Below are positions 25,383 to 34,108 of a stretch of 64,000 nucleotides of DNA, in pieces. Within the stretch, counting starts at the first letter, position 1. Every line of letters begins with the position of its first letter. The translations under genes and the position numbers were made by a program. Under the pieces are notes generated by a model. The model saw nothing but the letters and a program-made list of their open reading frames with translations. It was not told where the DNA came from and did not search any database. Source of the DNA: Chryseobacterium echinoideorum (GTDB lineage Bacteria > Bacteroidota > Bacteroidia > Flavobacteriales > Weeksellaceae); the NCBI RefSeq assembly GCF_007474535.1, contig NZ_VKNW01000007.1, positions 124,001-188,000 on the forward strand, read 5' to 3'.

Positions 25383-26417
25383 CTAAAATTTAAGTTTCAT
25401 TATAGAAATTTTATCTTTTCCTGCAAAAGCGATGGTATTTTTATCAATCCAACGGCAGACATAAAACCCTTTTTCATCTGAAATTTTTTTCCATGTTTTG
25501 CCATAGTCTGATGAATAACTGATGTGCTGATCTCCAACAGAGATGATTTCTTTACCTTTTGATCCCGGTTTTATTTTCACGCAAGTCGTGTAACCTGCAT
25601 TATTTCCTGATGCCTGAATTTGCCATGTTTCGCCTCCATTTTTTGTTGTCGCAATATTATTGATATTAGCTTCTTGTTTTGTATAGTCGCCACCTACAGC
25701 AATTCCGAAGTTTTCATCGGCAAAATCTATTGAATAGATACCTTGAGATTCTGAATCCTGAATAAATCCCGTTTCAAAAACTTCTGCATATTGAGATACT
25801 AAATTAAATTTAAAAATTCTTGCTGAACCACCCCCTGTTCCTAGCCATAGATATTTTTTATAAGATGCTAAATTGGTATTACTGGCTGCAAAAGCAGCCT
25901 CACCCTCGTTCATCATTAATTTCCCGTTCCGGGAGATAAAGCTGGATGGTTTATAACTGTTCTTTTTAGGAAAAATTTCCAGCAATTTCAATTTTAAACT
26001 TTCATCAGTATCACTAAATGAAAAAGCCAAGTCATCATTTACAAAGTGTAAAGCATCATAAAAAGCTGTTTTCGTTGCATCTGTATAAATAATTTCAGAA
26101 GTAAGTCTTTTTTTATTAATCTTGAAAAAATAAGCCGGACTTTCAATAGTAACAGCATAAAATGATGTTTTATCCTGAGCCAGAGTTCTCAATTGAAGTT
26201 TCTTTTCAGAAAGCCTGATCTGTTTTTGGTTCTGTGTTTTTTTTAAATCAACATACCCGAATTTAGAATCTGTTCCGCTATACCAAATTTTGTTATCATG
26301 TAGTTCAATAGCTCTGATGCTTATTTTATCATTGAATATATTGGTAAAACTTTCAATTTGTTGAGCAAAAAAGAGATTAGAGCCAATAAATAAAGTGAGT
26401 ATAAATAATCTTTTCAT
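25383..26417 (-). CDS. Exported beta-propeller protein (YCF48/sialidase-like)
   Basis: The start is placed at MKRLFILTLFIGSNLFFAQ, a clear signal peptide; an ATG six codons upstream is less likely. The roughly 344-residue product is beta-rich with repeated W-containing strands of the kind IATTKNGGETWQIQASG and ISYSSDYGKTWKKISDEKGF, which are Asp-box/YCF48-like propeller blades. Related Bacteroidota proteins are often annotated loosely as oxidoreductases or glycosyl hydrolases; no active site is evident. It lies just downstream of the amino-acid permease and its terminator. Confidence 0.78.
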   Translation of the reverse strand: MKRLFILTLFIGSNLFFAQQIESFTNIFNDKISIRAIELHDNKIWYSGTDSKFGYVDLKKTQNQKQIRLSEKKLQLRTLAQDKTSFYAVTIESPAYFFKINKKRLTSEIIYTDATKTAFYDALHFVNDDLAFSFSDTDESLKLKLLEIFPKKNSYKPSSFISRNGKLMMNEGEAAFAASNTNLASYKKYLWLGTGGGSARIFKFNLVSQYAEVFETGFIQDSESQGIYSIDFADENFGIAVGGDYTKQEANINNIATTKNGGETWQIQASGNNAGYTTCVKIKPGSKGKEIISVGDQHISYSSDYGKTWKKISDEKGFYVCRWIDKNTIAFAGKDKISIMKLKF

Positions 26418-26432
26418 TAGTAAAGTGATTAA

Positions 26433-26461
26433 CAAAAAATCCTATCATAAAGATAGGATTT
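26433..26461 (-). terminator. Terminator after the APC permease
   Basis: AAATCCTATC and GATAGGATTT form a perfect 10-bp stem with loop ATAAA; the minus-strand side ends in TTTTTTGTT. Confidence 0.85.
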
Positions 26462-26480
26462 AATATATATTATTCTGAAT

Positions 26481-27956
26481 TTATTCGTTGTTAAGTTTTG
26501 AATGTTTTTTACCATAAAAGAAATAAATCAGTAATCCCAAACCTAGCCAAATACCCAGTCGCTCCCAGCTTTCTATCGGCAAACCAGCCATTAATGCTAC
26601 ACAAATAATAATTCCTAAAACAGGAATCAGCGGCACTAACGGAACACGGAATCCTCTTACAGCATCCGGATTGCTTTTTCTCATCATCATAACACCTACA
26701 CAAACAAGTGCAAAAGCAAATAATGTTCCTATACTTACCATATGACCAAGATCTGAAACCGGCACAAAACCAGCAAAAATACTTACAAAAACCATAAAGA
26801 TAAGATTGGTTTTCCATGGAGTTTTATTTTTCTTGTGCAGCTCACTAAAAGTTTTTGGTAAAAGACCATCAATACTCATGCTGTAAAACACACGGCTTTG
26901 TCCCATTAACATAACAAGCATTACCGAAGTATAACCCGCAATAATAGCAATGGTAAGCGAAGAATTAAGGAATGTGTATCCTGTTTTTGCAAATGCTGTC
27001 GTTACCGGACTTGCATCACCTTTAAAGTTCAAATAATTTTCTAATCCTGTCAGTACAAATGCAAACAAAACGTATAGTAAAGTACATATCACTAGTGAAC
27101 CTATGATACCGATAGGCATACCTTTTTGCGGATTTTTAGCCTCTTGTGCAGCAGTAGAAACCGCATCAAATCCAATAAAAGCAAAGAATACCACTCCCGC
27201 TCCTCTTAAAATACCGCTCCATCCGTAATGTCCGAAATAATCGCTTCCGAAAAACTCCATAAAAGACATTTTTCCTGAACTCATCAATACTTCACCTTCA
27301 TTAGTCGGAATAAAAGGGGTATGATTCGCAGAATCTATAAAGCCCCATCCCAATGCGATAAAAACAAGAACAACGGTTACTTTTAAAATTACCAGAATAT
27401 TATTAAGAAGAGCCGACTCTTTCGTTCCTCTTATTAAAAGTAATGACAATAGACAGACAATAAGAATTGCGGGTAAATTTACAATTCCGCTTACTTCATC
27501 CCAAGGACTGTGAAGTAATGATGGTGGCAAATCTACTCCGACAGAATGCAAAAATTTTGCGACATACTGTGACCAGCTTACCGCTACTGTTGCTGCTCCT
27601 AAAGCATATTCTAGTACTAAGTCCCAACCAATGATCCAGGCTATGAACTCTCCCATTGTGGCATAAGAATAAGTATAGGCACTTCCCGCAACAGGAATCA
27701 TTGATGCAAATTCTGCATAGCACAAACCAGCAAATGCACAGCCTACAGCTGCTAAGATAAAAGAATAAACTACAGCAGGACCAGCATTATCTGCCGCTGC
27801 AATTCCTGTAAGAGAAAAAAGACCGGCACCAATTATTGCTCCAATTCCTAGTGCAACCAGAGAAGTGGCAGAAAGTGATCTTTTTAAACCTTTTTCACTA
27901 TCATCGGCATGCGCCAAAAGTTGCTTTAGTGGTTTTGTTTTCCAAATATTAGACAT
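26481..27956 (-). CDS. APC-family amino-acid permease (CAT type)
   Basis: This 491-residue inner-membrane protein has 12 to 13 hydrophobic helices and the APC signatures LGIGAIIGAGLFSLTGIAA in helix 1 and VVFFAFIGFDAVSTAAQEAK in helix 6, plus KNPQKGMPIGIIGSL. The N-terminal KTKPLKQLLAHADDSEKGLKR preceding helix 1 is typical of the cationic amino-acid transporter subgroup in Bacteroidota. The transported amino acid cannot be fixed from the sequence. It is monocistronic, with a near-consensus TATATTTT box around 27982-27989 on the minus strand. Confidence 0.9.
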   Translation of the reverse strand: MSNIWKTKPLKQLLAHADDSEKGLKRSLSATSLVALGIGAIIGAGLFSLTGIAAADNAGPAVVYSFILAAVGCAFAGLCYAEFASMIPVAGSAYTYSYATMGEFIAWIIGWDLVLEYALGAATVAVSWSQYVAKFLHSVGVDLPPSLLHSPWDEVSGIVNLPAILIVCLLSLLLIRGTKESALLNNILVILKVTVVLVFIALGWGFIDSANHTPFIPTNEGEVLMSSGKMSFMEFFGSDYFGHYGWSGILRGAGVVFFAFIGFDAVSTAAQEAKNPQKGMPIGIIGSLVICTLLYVLFAFVLTGLENYLNFKGDASPVTTAFAKTGYTFLNSSLTIAIIAGYTSVMLVMLMGQSRVFYSMSIDGLLPKTFSELHKKNKTPWKTNLIFMVFVSIFAGFVPVSDLGHMVSIGTLFAFALVCVGVMMMRKSNPDAVRGFRVPLVPLIPVLGIIICVALMAGLPIESWERLGIWLGLGLLIYFFYGKKHSKLNNE

Positions 27957-28394
27957 ATTTTTTCATTATTAAAGATTTACGAAAATATAAAAAATTTAGA
28001 GATATTAACATTTAATCGTTGATTTTCGTGAATTAATTTAATTTAAAAATTATAAAAAACTGATTTACACCCCTTTCATACCATTTTTTATGATCTGTTT
28101 TTTTATTTAATTTTTAAACTGCAAATTGATATGATTTCTTGATAAAAACTTTATGAAATTCTAAACGCTATGCAAATATTACTTGAAATTGCAGATAATT
28201 TTGAATTTTTTCAATTAAAAATATTTGTTATTCCGTCGGGCTTATTTTGCAATATATCTTTATATAATAGCATGAGATAGGTATTGTATATCATCTCTAT
28301 TTTAATTCGGTTCAATATTTGGTATTTATTGTTACGGGAATTATAGAATTCTTGTCTGGAAAAATAGTTATACTAATAAAAGAACGATACAGTT
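27957..28394. other. 438-bp A/T-rich intergenic region
   Basis: This holds the promoter side of the permease (minus) and of the lipoprotein gene (plus). I saw no RNA gene, repeat or well-supported ORF. A 36-codon frame on the plus strand at 28170-28280 has no promoter match or coding signal that I trust. No TAnnTTTG box was found in front of the lipoprotein gene. Confidence 0.5.
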
Positions 28395-28931
28395 ATGAAA
28401 AATATTATAAAAATAGTTTTAGGATTGGGTCTTACCGTAAGTCTCACAGCATGCTCTGCATACAATAATAGTTATGCATCTTATGGAGAACCTTATTATG
28501 ATAATGGTTACTACTATGCACCTCCCGGATATTACGGAACCGGCGGATACTACGGGAATGATGGTTATTATTACCGCAACGACATGAGATATTATTATGA
28601 CAGCGGAATTCCTTATTATTATGGAAACAACAGAACCAGAATATATCTTGAGCGGCAAAACTCAAATGCTCCGCGACAGAACAGTGGTTTCAGAAATGTA
28701 CCTAATAACAATAATCCGAGAAACAATACCAACAACAACGGATTTAGAAATCCAAACAGAAACACGAGGGGCAACAGTGGTTACAGAAATCAAGCTCCGC
28801 AGAGAAATACACAACAGCCATCACGTGACAACAATGGAAATGGTTTCAGAAACAGCAATTCAGGAGGAAACAGAACTGAAGCACCACAAAATAATAGCAA
28901 AAATAATCAAAATGGTGGATTCAGAAGATAA
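28395..28931 (+). CDS. Low-complexity Tyr/Gly- and Asn/Arg-rich lipoprotein
   Basis: This 178-residue protein has a lipoprotein signal peptide with lipobox LTAC (cysteine 20). Residues 22-85 are a Tyr/Gly/Asp-rich tract (YYDNGYYYAPPGYYGTGGYY), and the rest is Asn/Arg/Gln-rich with recurrent GFRN units (NSGFRN, NNGFRN, GNGFRN, NGGFRR). The first part resembles Tyr-rich sequences of surface lipoproteins; the second is disordered and prion-like. Family unknown. The overlapping frame at 28597-28992 arises from the same repetitive codons. It is followed by a terminator and then dapF. Confidence 0.8.
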   Translation: MKNIIKIVLGLGLTVSLTACSAYNNSYASYGEPYYDNGYYYAPPGYYGTGGYYGNDGYYYRNDMRYYYDSGIPYYYGNNRTRIYLERQNSNAPRQNSGFRNVPNNNNPRNNTNNNGFRNPNRNTRGNSGYRNQAPQRNTQQPSRDNNGNGFRNSNSGGNRTEAPQNNSKNNQNGGFRR

Positions 28932-28952
28932 ACATCCATTGAATAAAATAAT

Positions 28953-28981
28953 AAACGGGCAGATTTACTGTTCGTTTTTTC
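28953..28981 (+). terminator. Terminator after the lipoprotein gene
   Basis: AACGGGCAG pairs with CTGTTCGTT (two G-U pairs) around ATTTA, followed by TTTT. Confidence 0.6.
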
Positions 28982-28994
28982 ATATAAAATAAAG

Positions 28995-29002
28995 TAATTT
29001 TG
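28995..29002 (+). promoter_or_regulatory. -7 box for dapF
   Basis: TAATTTTG matches TAnnTTTG exactly, 39 bp before the dapF ATG. Confidence 0.5.
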
Positions 29003-29041
29003 CAGGATTTTTATTAATTATTAACAAAAATTTCAATTGTA

Positions 29042-29809
29042 ATGGAATTCTACAAATATCAGGGAACCGGAAACGATTTTATAATGATCGACAACCGGGA
29101 TCTACAGTTTCCTAAAGATCAAAATATCATCGCAAAACTTTGTGACAGAAGATTTGGGATTGGCGCAGACGGTCTTATTCTTCTGGAAAACGAAGACCGC
29201 TATGACTTTAAAATGGTTTATTATAATTCGGATGGCGGAGAAAGCACCATGTGCGGAAACGGAGGCAGATGTCTGGTTGCATTTGCTTTCTTTCTGGATA
29301 TTTTTGAGGAAAAATGCACATTTACTGCTATTGACGGAGAACATGAAGCCGAAATACACAATGGAGTTGTCAAACTAAAAATGATTGATGTTGAAAACAT
29401 TTCTTATGACGGAGAAGACTCTGTTTTGAATACGGGATCGCCCCACTATGTAAAATATGTTGAAGACATTGCCAATTATAATGTTTTTGCAGAAGGAAAA
29501 AAGATCAGAAACTCTAAAAATTACAGTGAAAAAGGCATTAATGTCAACTTTATAGAAAAAATTTCTGATAACGAAATATTTGTAAGAACCTATGAACGAG
29601 GCGTTGAGGATGAAACGTACAGTTGCGGAACAGGAGTTACAGCTTCTGCTTTAACTTTTCTGCAAAAAAACAATCTAAACTCAATCAAAGTAAAAACTAT
29701 AGGTGGTAATCTGAAGGTTTATGCTGAGAAAAATGCCGGAAAATTTCATAAAATATGGCTTGAAGGTCCCGCGAAGCAGATTTTCAGGGGCAAAATTGAC
29801 CTTATTTAA
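29042..29809 (+). CDS. dapF: Diaminopimelate epimerase
   Basis: This 255-residue enzyme interconverts LL- and meso-diaminopimelate for lysine and peptidoglycan synthesis. The two catalytic cysteines sit in ESTMCGNGGRCLVAFA and DETYSCGTGVTASAL; YQGTGNDFIMIDNRD at the N-terminus and GIGADGLILLE are also diagnostic. It is slightly shorter than the roughly 275 residues of E. coli DapF but complete. mltG follows 33 bp downstream, making a small cell-wall operon. Confidence 0.95.
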   Translation: MEFYKYQGTGNDFIMIDNRDLQFPKDQNIIAKLCDRRFGIGADGLILLENEDRYDFKMVYYNSDGGESTMCGNGGRCLVAFAFFLDIFEEKCTFTAIDGEHEAEIHNGVVKLKMIDVENISYDGEDSVLNTGSPHYVKYVEDIANYNVFAEGKKIRNSKNYSEKGINVNFIEKISDNEIFVRTYERGVEDETYSCGTGVTASALTFLQKNNLNSIKVKTIGGNLKVYAEKNAGKFHKIWLEGPAKQIFRGKIDLI

Positions 29810-29842
29810 TTTTTACTTAAAACTATTAATCTTATTTCAGAA

Positions 29843-30868
29843 ATGAAAAAAGCTATTCTTATCATTTTCCTTTTAATTCTTGCTGTTGCAGGATTTTTTG
29901 GTTTTAAATTTTATAAAAAATATTATGGCAGCAATGTAGCAAAAGAAGGATATGTACTCATCCCTCACGGAGCCAATTTAAAACAGATTTTAGATTCTGC
30001 AAGCCAATATATTGACAACAAAGAGTCTTTTGAAGAAGTAGCAAAAGACAAGAATATGGATAATTACTTTAAACCCGGTCGTTATCATTTTCAGAAAGGA
30101 GCCAGCAATACTTCTTTAGTCAATATGATAAAGGCAGGTAATCAGACAGCGAACTCTTTCAGAATCGGTGATTTTGGAGATGTCTACCAGATGCTTGGAA
30201 AAGTGAGCCGAAAAACAGAGCTTGATTCTTTAAAATTTGTAAATGATTTGAATAAGATTGCTTCCCAAAAAGGTTATAAAAATGCAGAAGATCTTAAAAA
30301 ATATTTTTTTATTGATACTTATCAATTTTTCTGGACGGTGACTCCGCAAGAGTTTTTCACAAAATTTGATGATCAGTACCAAAAATTCTGGAACGACGAA
30401 AGAAAATCGAAAGAACAACAGTCGAGATTAACGAGAGATCAAATCTATGCTCTGGCTTCTATAGTGTATAAGGAATCTGGAGGAAAACCAGACGAAATGA
30501 AAACCATTGCAGGTCTTTATCTTAACCGTTACAAAAAAGACATGAAACTGCAGTCTGATCCTACCGTAATCTACGCCATCAATAAGCAGACAAATTTTAA
30601 AGAACCTATAAAAAGAGTTTTTTATAAGCACCTTACAACACCATCACCTTATAATACTTACGCCAATAAAGGAATCCCACCAGGACCGATCTGTGTTGTT
30701 GATAAAAATTCTGTAGACGCTGTTCTGAATGCGGAGAACAACAATTATATTTTTATGTGTGCAGATCCGGCAAGATTAGGATATCACAAATTTACTGCAA
30801 GCGCAGAAGAGCATGCAGTGAATGCAAAAGCATATCAGGAATGGCTCAATTCTAAAAATATTAAATAA
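29843..30868 (+). CDS. mltG: Endolytic murein transglycosylase MltG
   Basis: This 341-residue protein has an N-terminal membrane anchor (AILIIFLLILAVAGFFGFKF) and a periplasmic YceG domain. It cleaves nascent glycan strands and may set chain length. The catalytic region is ALASIVYKESGGKPDEMKTI with the Glu in KESGG, followed by AGLYLNRYKKDMKLQSDPTV and TPSPYNTYANKGIPPGPICV. MltG is frequently near cell-wall genes; here it follows dapF and is probably co-transcribed. Confidence 0.95.
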   Translation: MKKAILIIFLLILAVAGFFGFKFYKKYYGSNVAKEGYVLIPHGANLKQILDSASQYIDNKESFEEVAKDKNMDNYFKPGRYHFQKGASNTSLVNMIKAGNQTANSFRIGDFGDVYQMLGKVSRKTELDSLKFVNDLNKIASQKGYKNAEDLKKYFFIDTYQFFWTVTPQEFFTKFDDQYQKFWNDERKSKEQQSRLTRDQIYALASIVYKESGGKPDEMKTIAGLYLNRYKKDMKLQSDPTVIYAINKQTNFKEPIKRVFYKHLTTPSPYNTYANKGIPPGPICVVDKNSVDAVLNAENNNYIFMCADPARLGYHKFTASAEEHAVNAKAYQEWLNSKNIK

Positions 30869-31034
30869 TAAAAATATTTAACTTTATTTAACCATTTTGA
30901 AATTAACATTTACCATTAATAAACGACATATAAATTATAAACATTAAATAAACCATGAAATTGGCTCAATTTATGTTTTGATCAAAAATTTAATCATAAA
31001 GCATTATTGTTACAATTTCATAAAAAAAATATCT

Positions 31035-33539
31035 ATGAATCAAACGGAAATAATCAGTATTTTCACCAGGAAAACCTTAGGTCTTACTTTTGTGCTTTCA
31101 GCAGCAGCTTTAGCATTTGCTCAGGAAAAAGTCGGAATCTCTGGAACAGTTGTAGACAAGAGCAATCAACCGGTACCTTATGCTTCAGTAACTTTCAGTC
31201 ACAAGCAGAACAAACTTTTCAGTGATGCTACTCTTACTGATGAAAAAGGTAATTATAAACTAGATCTTACTCCGGGAAATTACGACATTTCAGTTGAAGC
31301 TATAGATTATAAAAAAAGCATCATCAATAAGCAGATCAGTAAACCCGGAAATATTGGAGCTCTTTCTATTGAAGCAGAATCTACTGCCACAAATGTAAAA
31401 ACTCAGGACATTCAGGGCGTAACAATTACGGCTACAACAAAGCCATATAAAGTAGAATTGGATAAAAGAACCTATGATCCTTCTCAGGATATCGTAAGCA
31501 AAGGAGGAAATTTGCAGGATGTTTTATCTAATGTACCTTCTGTTTCTGTTGATACAGACGGAACGGTTTCTATGAGAGGAAGCTCTAATGTACGCTTCTT
31601 AATCAATGGTAAACCATCTGCACTTTTAGGAATTGATGACGGAGCCAATGCTTTGCAAAGTATTCCGGCAGATCAGATCGAAAGAATTGAAGTCATTACC
31701 AATCCTTCATCCAAATTTGAAGCGAGCGGAACCGCAGGTATTTTGAATATTATTTTAAAAAAATCGAAGAAAACAGGTTTTAACGGTAGTGTGATTGGAA
31801 CTTTGGGCTATTTACCCCAAACAAATTTAAACACCAATTTAAGCTGGAGAAAGGGAAATCTTATATGGTTTCTAAATGGCGGCGGCGGTTATCGAGAATC
31901 CAAGAATACCAACAGAAACAATGCTGTATTCTTTGGTGCTGTTTTAGATGATGACAGGATATCAACAGACCAGGAATCTATTACAGATAATAAAAACAGC
32001 AACTACAACGCTTCTTCCGGGATTGTTTACGACATTTCAGAAAAAACTTCTATAAATGCATCAGCGACTGTCAGAACTTTTGAAAGTGAAAATTTGGGTA
32101 CCATAACTTATGATTATCGTTTTCTAAGAGATCCTGGTAGTTTTGCAAAAAGAGTAAACACCGGAGCAAATAACAATCTTGCTTTTCAGGGAGATTTAGG
32201 ATTAGATCACAAATTTGATGATAATGGGCAAAATATTTCTCTTTCTCTTAGTTTACAGAGCAACAGATCATACAATGATACCGATGTAAACCAAACTACC
32301 GACAATTTGTTTAAACTACAGAATGTTATTAACCAGACAACAAGGAATAAAACATTGATTGGTAAAGCCGATTATGAACTTCCAATTGGCGAAAATGCGA
32401 AACTTGAGGCTGGCTACAGATTAGATATCAATCAGAATATTTATGATAATGATGTTTTAGAAAGAACTGTATCAAACCCTGAGTTCTATTTTTTGAATAA
32501 CTTTACTTACAATGCATATTACAGGGAAATTTTCAATGCAGGATACGTTCAGTTTAAAAGTAAAATTGGCAAATTGGGTTATCAGCTTGGTTTGAGAAAT
32601 GAATATTCGGATATTGATGTTAAATATTCAAACTTGGATTATTACACGTCTAATATTGATAATAATAAAAGATATAATAATATTTTTCCTACAGTATTTT
32701 TAAGTTATGAATTAGCAAAAGACAATCAATTCTTAATCAATTACTCAAGAAGAATCGACAGACCAAGATCATGGTTTCTTATTCCAAATCCCAGCTATTC
32801 TGATAACCAAAATATCTTTGAAGGAAACATTGACCTGAATCCTTCTTATGTGGATTCTTATGAATTTGGGTATAGTATCTCAAAAAGTAAACTGACCATC
32901 AATCCTACAATTTATTACAGGCACTCTAATGATGATGTAAAAATGCTGGTTTATTCAGACAAAGGAGTATTCAAGACAAAACCTATCAACTTAGGAACAG
33001 ATGACCGTTACGGTTTGGATTTGAATTTCAGTTGGGATGCAACAAAATGGTTGAAATTCTTAGGAAATGTAGACTTATTCGGATACAAAACTACCGGAAT
33101 TTACACCGATCCTGCAATTCTTAGCAAGCCTATGTCTTTTGAGGGATCAGGATTTTCTACAAGAGCAAGACTTACTTCAAGCTTTAAAGTTGACAAAACA
33201 TTTAGTTTCCAGTTACAAGGCTTCTACAGAGGTCCGACGAAAACAGAAAACCAAACCAGAAAAGATATGTATGCGTTAAATTTTGGGGCATCAAAAACAA
33301 TTTGGAAAGGCGATGGAACGATATCGTTCAATATTCAGGATATTTTTAATACCCGTGCTATGAGAAGTACTACCAATACTGCAGAATTTATACGAGATTC
33401 TTATATGCAGTGGCAGCCAAGACAGTTTGCTGTTTCCTTAACATACAGATTTAAGCAAGGAGAAAAAATTGAGCAGCCTAAACGTAAAAAGGATGTGAAC
33501 TCAAATGCTTCCGGAGATGACCAGCAAGGTCCAATGTAA
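31035..33539 (+). CDS. Outer-membrane beta-barrel protein, TonB-dependent-receptor-like (CarboxypepD_reg plus OMP_b-brl_3 type)
   Basis: The start at MNQTEIISIF is preferred because it gives a proper signal peptide ending at ALAFAQ; the longer frame from 30978 does not. The roughly 834-residue protein has an N-terminal carboxypeptidase-regulatory-like domain (GISGTVVDKSNQPVPYASVT), a plug region (LQDVLSNVPSVSVDTDGTVS; GSSNVRFLINGKPSALLG) and a C-terminal barrel finishing in FAVSLTYRF then a charged tail. Such proteins import or handle large substrates across the outer membrane, but this branch (without a clear TonB box) has no known substrate. It is monocistronic. Confidence 0.87.
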   Translation: MNQTEIISIFTRKTLGLTFVLSAAALAFAQEKVGISGTVVDKSNQPVPYASVTFSHKQNKLFSDATLTDEKGNYKLDLTPGNYDISVEAIDYKKSIINKQISKPGNIGALSIEAESTATNVKTQDIQGVTITATTKPYKVELDKRTYDPSQDIVSKGGNLQDVLSNVPSVSVDTDGTVSMRGSSNVRFLINGKPSALLGIDDGANALQSIPADQIERIEVITNPSSKFEASGTAGILNIILKKSKKTGFNGSVIGTLGYLPQTNLNTNLSWRKGNLIWFLNGGGGYRESKNTNRNNAVFFGAVLDDDRISTDQESITDNKNSNYNASSGIVYDISEKTSINASATVRTFESENLGTITYDYRFLRDPGSFAKRVNTGANNNLAFQGDLGLDHKFDDNGQNISLSLSLQSNRSYNDTDVNQTTDNLFKLQNVINQTTRNKTLIGKADYELPIGENAKLEAGYRLDINQNIYDNDVLERTVSNPEFYFLNNFTYNAYYREIFNAGYVQFKSKIGKLGYQLGLRNEYSDIDVKYSNLDYYTSNIDNNKRYNNIFPTVFLSYELAKDNQFLINYSRRIDRPRSWFLIPNPSYSDNQNIFEGNIDLNPSYVDSYEFGYSISKSKLTINPTIYYRHSNDDVKMLVYSDKGVFKTKPINLGTDDRYGLDLNFSWDATKWLKFLGNVDLFGYKTTGIYTDPAILSKPMSFEGSGFSTRARLTSSFKVDKTFSFQLQGFYRGPTKTENQTRKDMYALNFGASKTIWKGDGTISFNIQDIFNTRAMRSTTNTAEFIRDSYMQWQPRQFAVSLTYRFKQGEKIEQPKRKKDVNSNASGDDQQGPM

Positions 33540-33557
33540 ATGATTTATCCTATAAAC

Positions 33558-33596
33558 AAAAATCCCGAAAATTGAAATTTTCGGGATTTTTTTATT
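33558..33596. terminator. Bidirectional terminator between the barrel gene and the cytidylyltransferase gene
   Basis: AATCCCGAAAATT and AATTTTCGGGATT form a 13-bp perfect stem with a GA loop, with A-rich and T-rich flanks on both sides, so it serves both convergent genes. Confidence 0.9.
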
Positions 33597-34032
33597 TTAA
33601 CAATTCCTTTGCCATTTCGGCTTCATAAATTCTTCGTCTTAAATCGCTGGAAGAAAAACGATGGTCTCTTTTATTATAAAAAATTTCAATTCCTTTCTCT
33701 TCACAATATTTTTTTCCTGTAAAGTCTCTATCCAGATAGTCATCACCAATGATTCTTACATCAATCACGAAAGATTTCAGAATATCTTCCAGATCTTGTT
33801 CTGTGTAATACGGGATAATTTCATCTACTGCATCTACTGCTTTCAGCTGAATATATCTTTCTACAATAGTCTGAGTAGGTTTATTTTTATTCGGACGGTC
33901 ATGTGAAGGGTCTATCTGAAGACCTACAATAAGGTAATCGCAAACAGTTTTTGCTTCTTCTAGCATCTTGATATGACCTGCATGCAGCAAATCAAATGAG
34001 GAAAAAGTAATTCCTATTCTTTGTGTTTTCAT
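33592..34032 (-). CDS. Cytidylyltransferase-like nucleotidyltransferase (TagD/RfaE-C type)
   Basis: This 146-residue protein has the HIGH-type nucleotide-binding motif SFDLLHAGHIKMLEEAK and the C-terminal RFSSSDLRRRIYE, which stands in for the ISSTxxR signature. GLQIDPSHDRPNKNKPTQTI and ERYIQLKAVDAVDEIIPY fit glycerol-3-phosphate or ethanolamine-phosphate cytidylyltransferases. The product would be a CDP- or ADP-activated polyol or sugar for surface polymers. It is the last gene of a four-gene minus-strand group with galE and an aminotransferase, consistent with cell-surface glycan synthesis. Confidence 0.85.
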   Translation of the reverse strand: MKTQRIGITFSSFDLLHAGHIKMLEEAKTVCDYLIVGLQIDPSHDRPNKNKPTQTIVERYIQLKAVDAVDEIIPYYTEQDLEDILKSFVIDVRIIGDDYLDRDFTGKKYCEEKGIEIFYNKRDHRFSSSDLRRRIYEAEMAKELLK

Positions 34033-34108
34033 AAATAGCTATTTTTTAAGGTTTCAATTTGAGGAATTTTTCATCAATAATATAAATTTCCTCATTCTTA
34101 TTTTAATA

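Noticed and set aside
28170..28280. 36-codon plus-strand frame in the 438-bp intergenic region
   Set aside because: No TAnnTTTG box, no terminator and an amino-acid composition of A/T-rich chance sequence; kept only as a remark.
28597..28992. 131-codon plus-strand frame overlapping the lipoprotein gene
   Set aside because: It is a frame shadow of the repetitive AAC/GGA/AGA codons of the lipoprotein; it has no promoter or ribosome-binding context of its own and its composition changes abruptly after the lipoprotein ends.
34033..34108. Hairpin TGAGGAA/TTCCTCA after galE
   Set aside because: The arms are short, the loop is about 21 nt and no T-run follows on the coding strand, so a terminator call is not supported.
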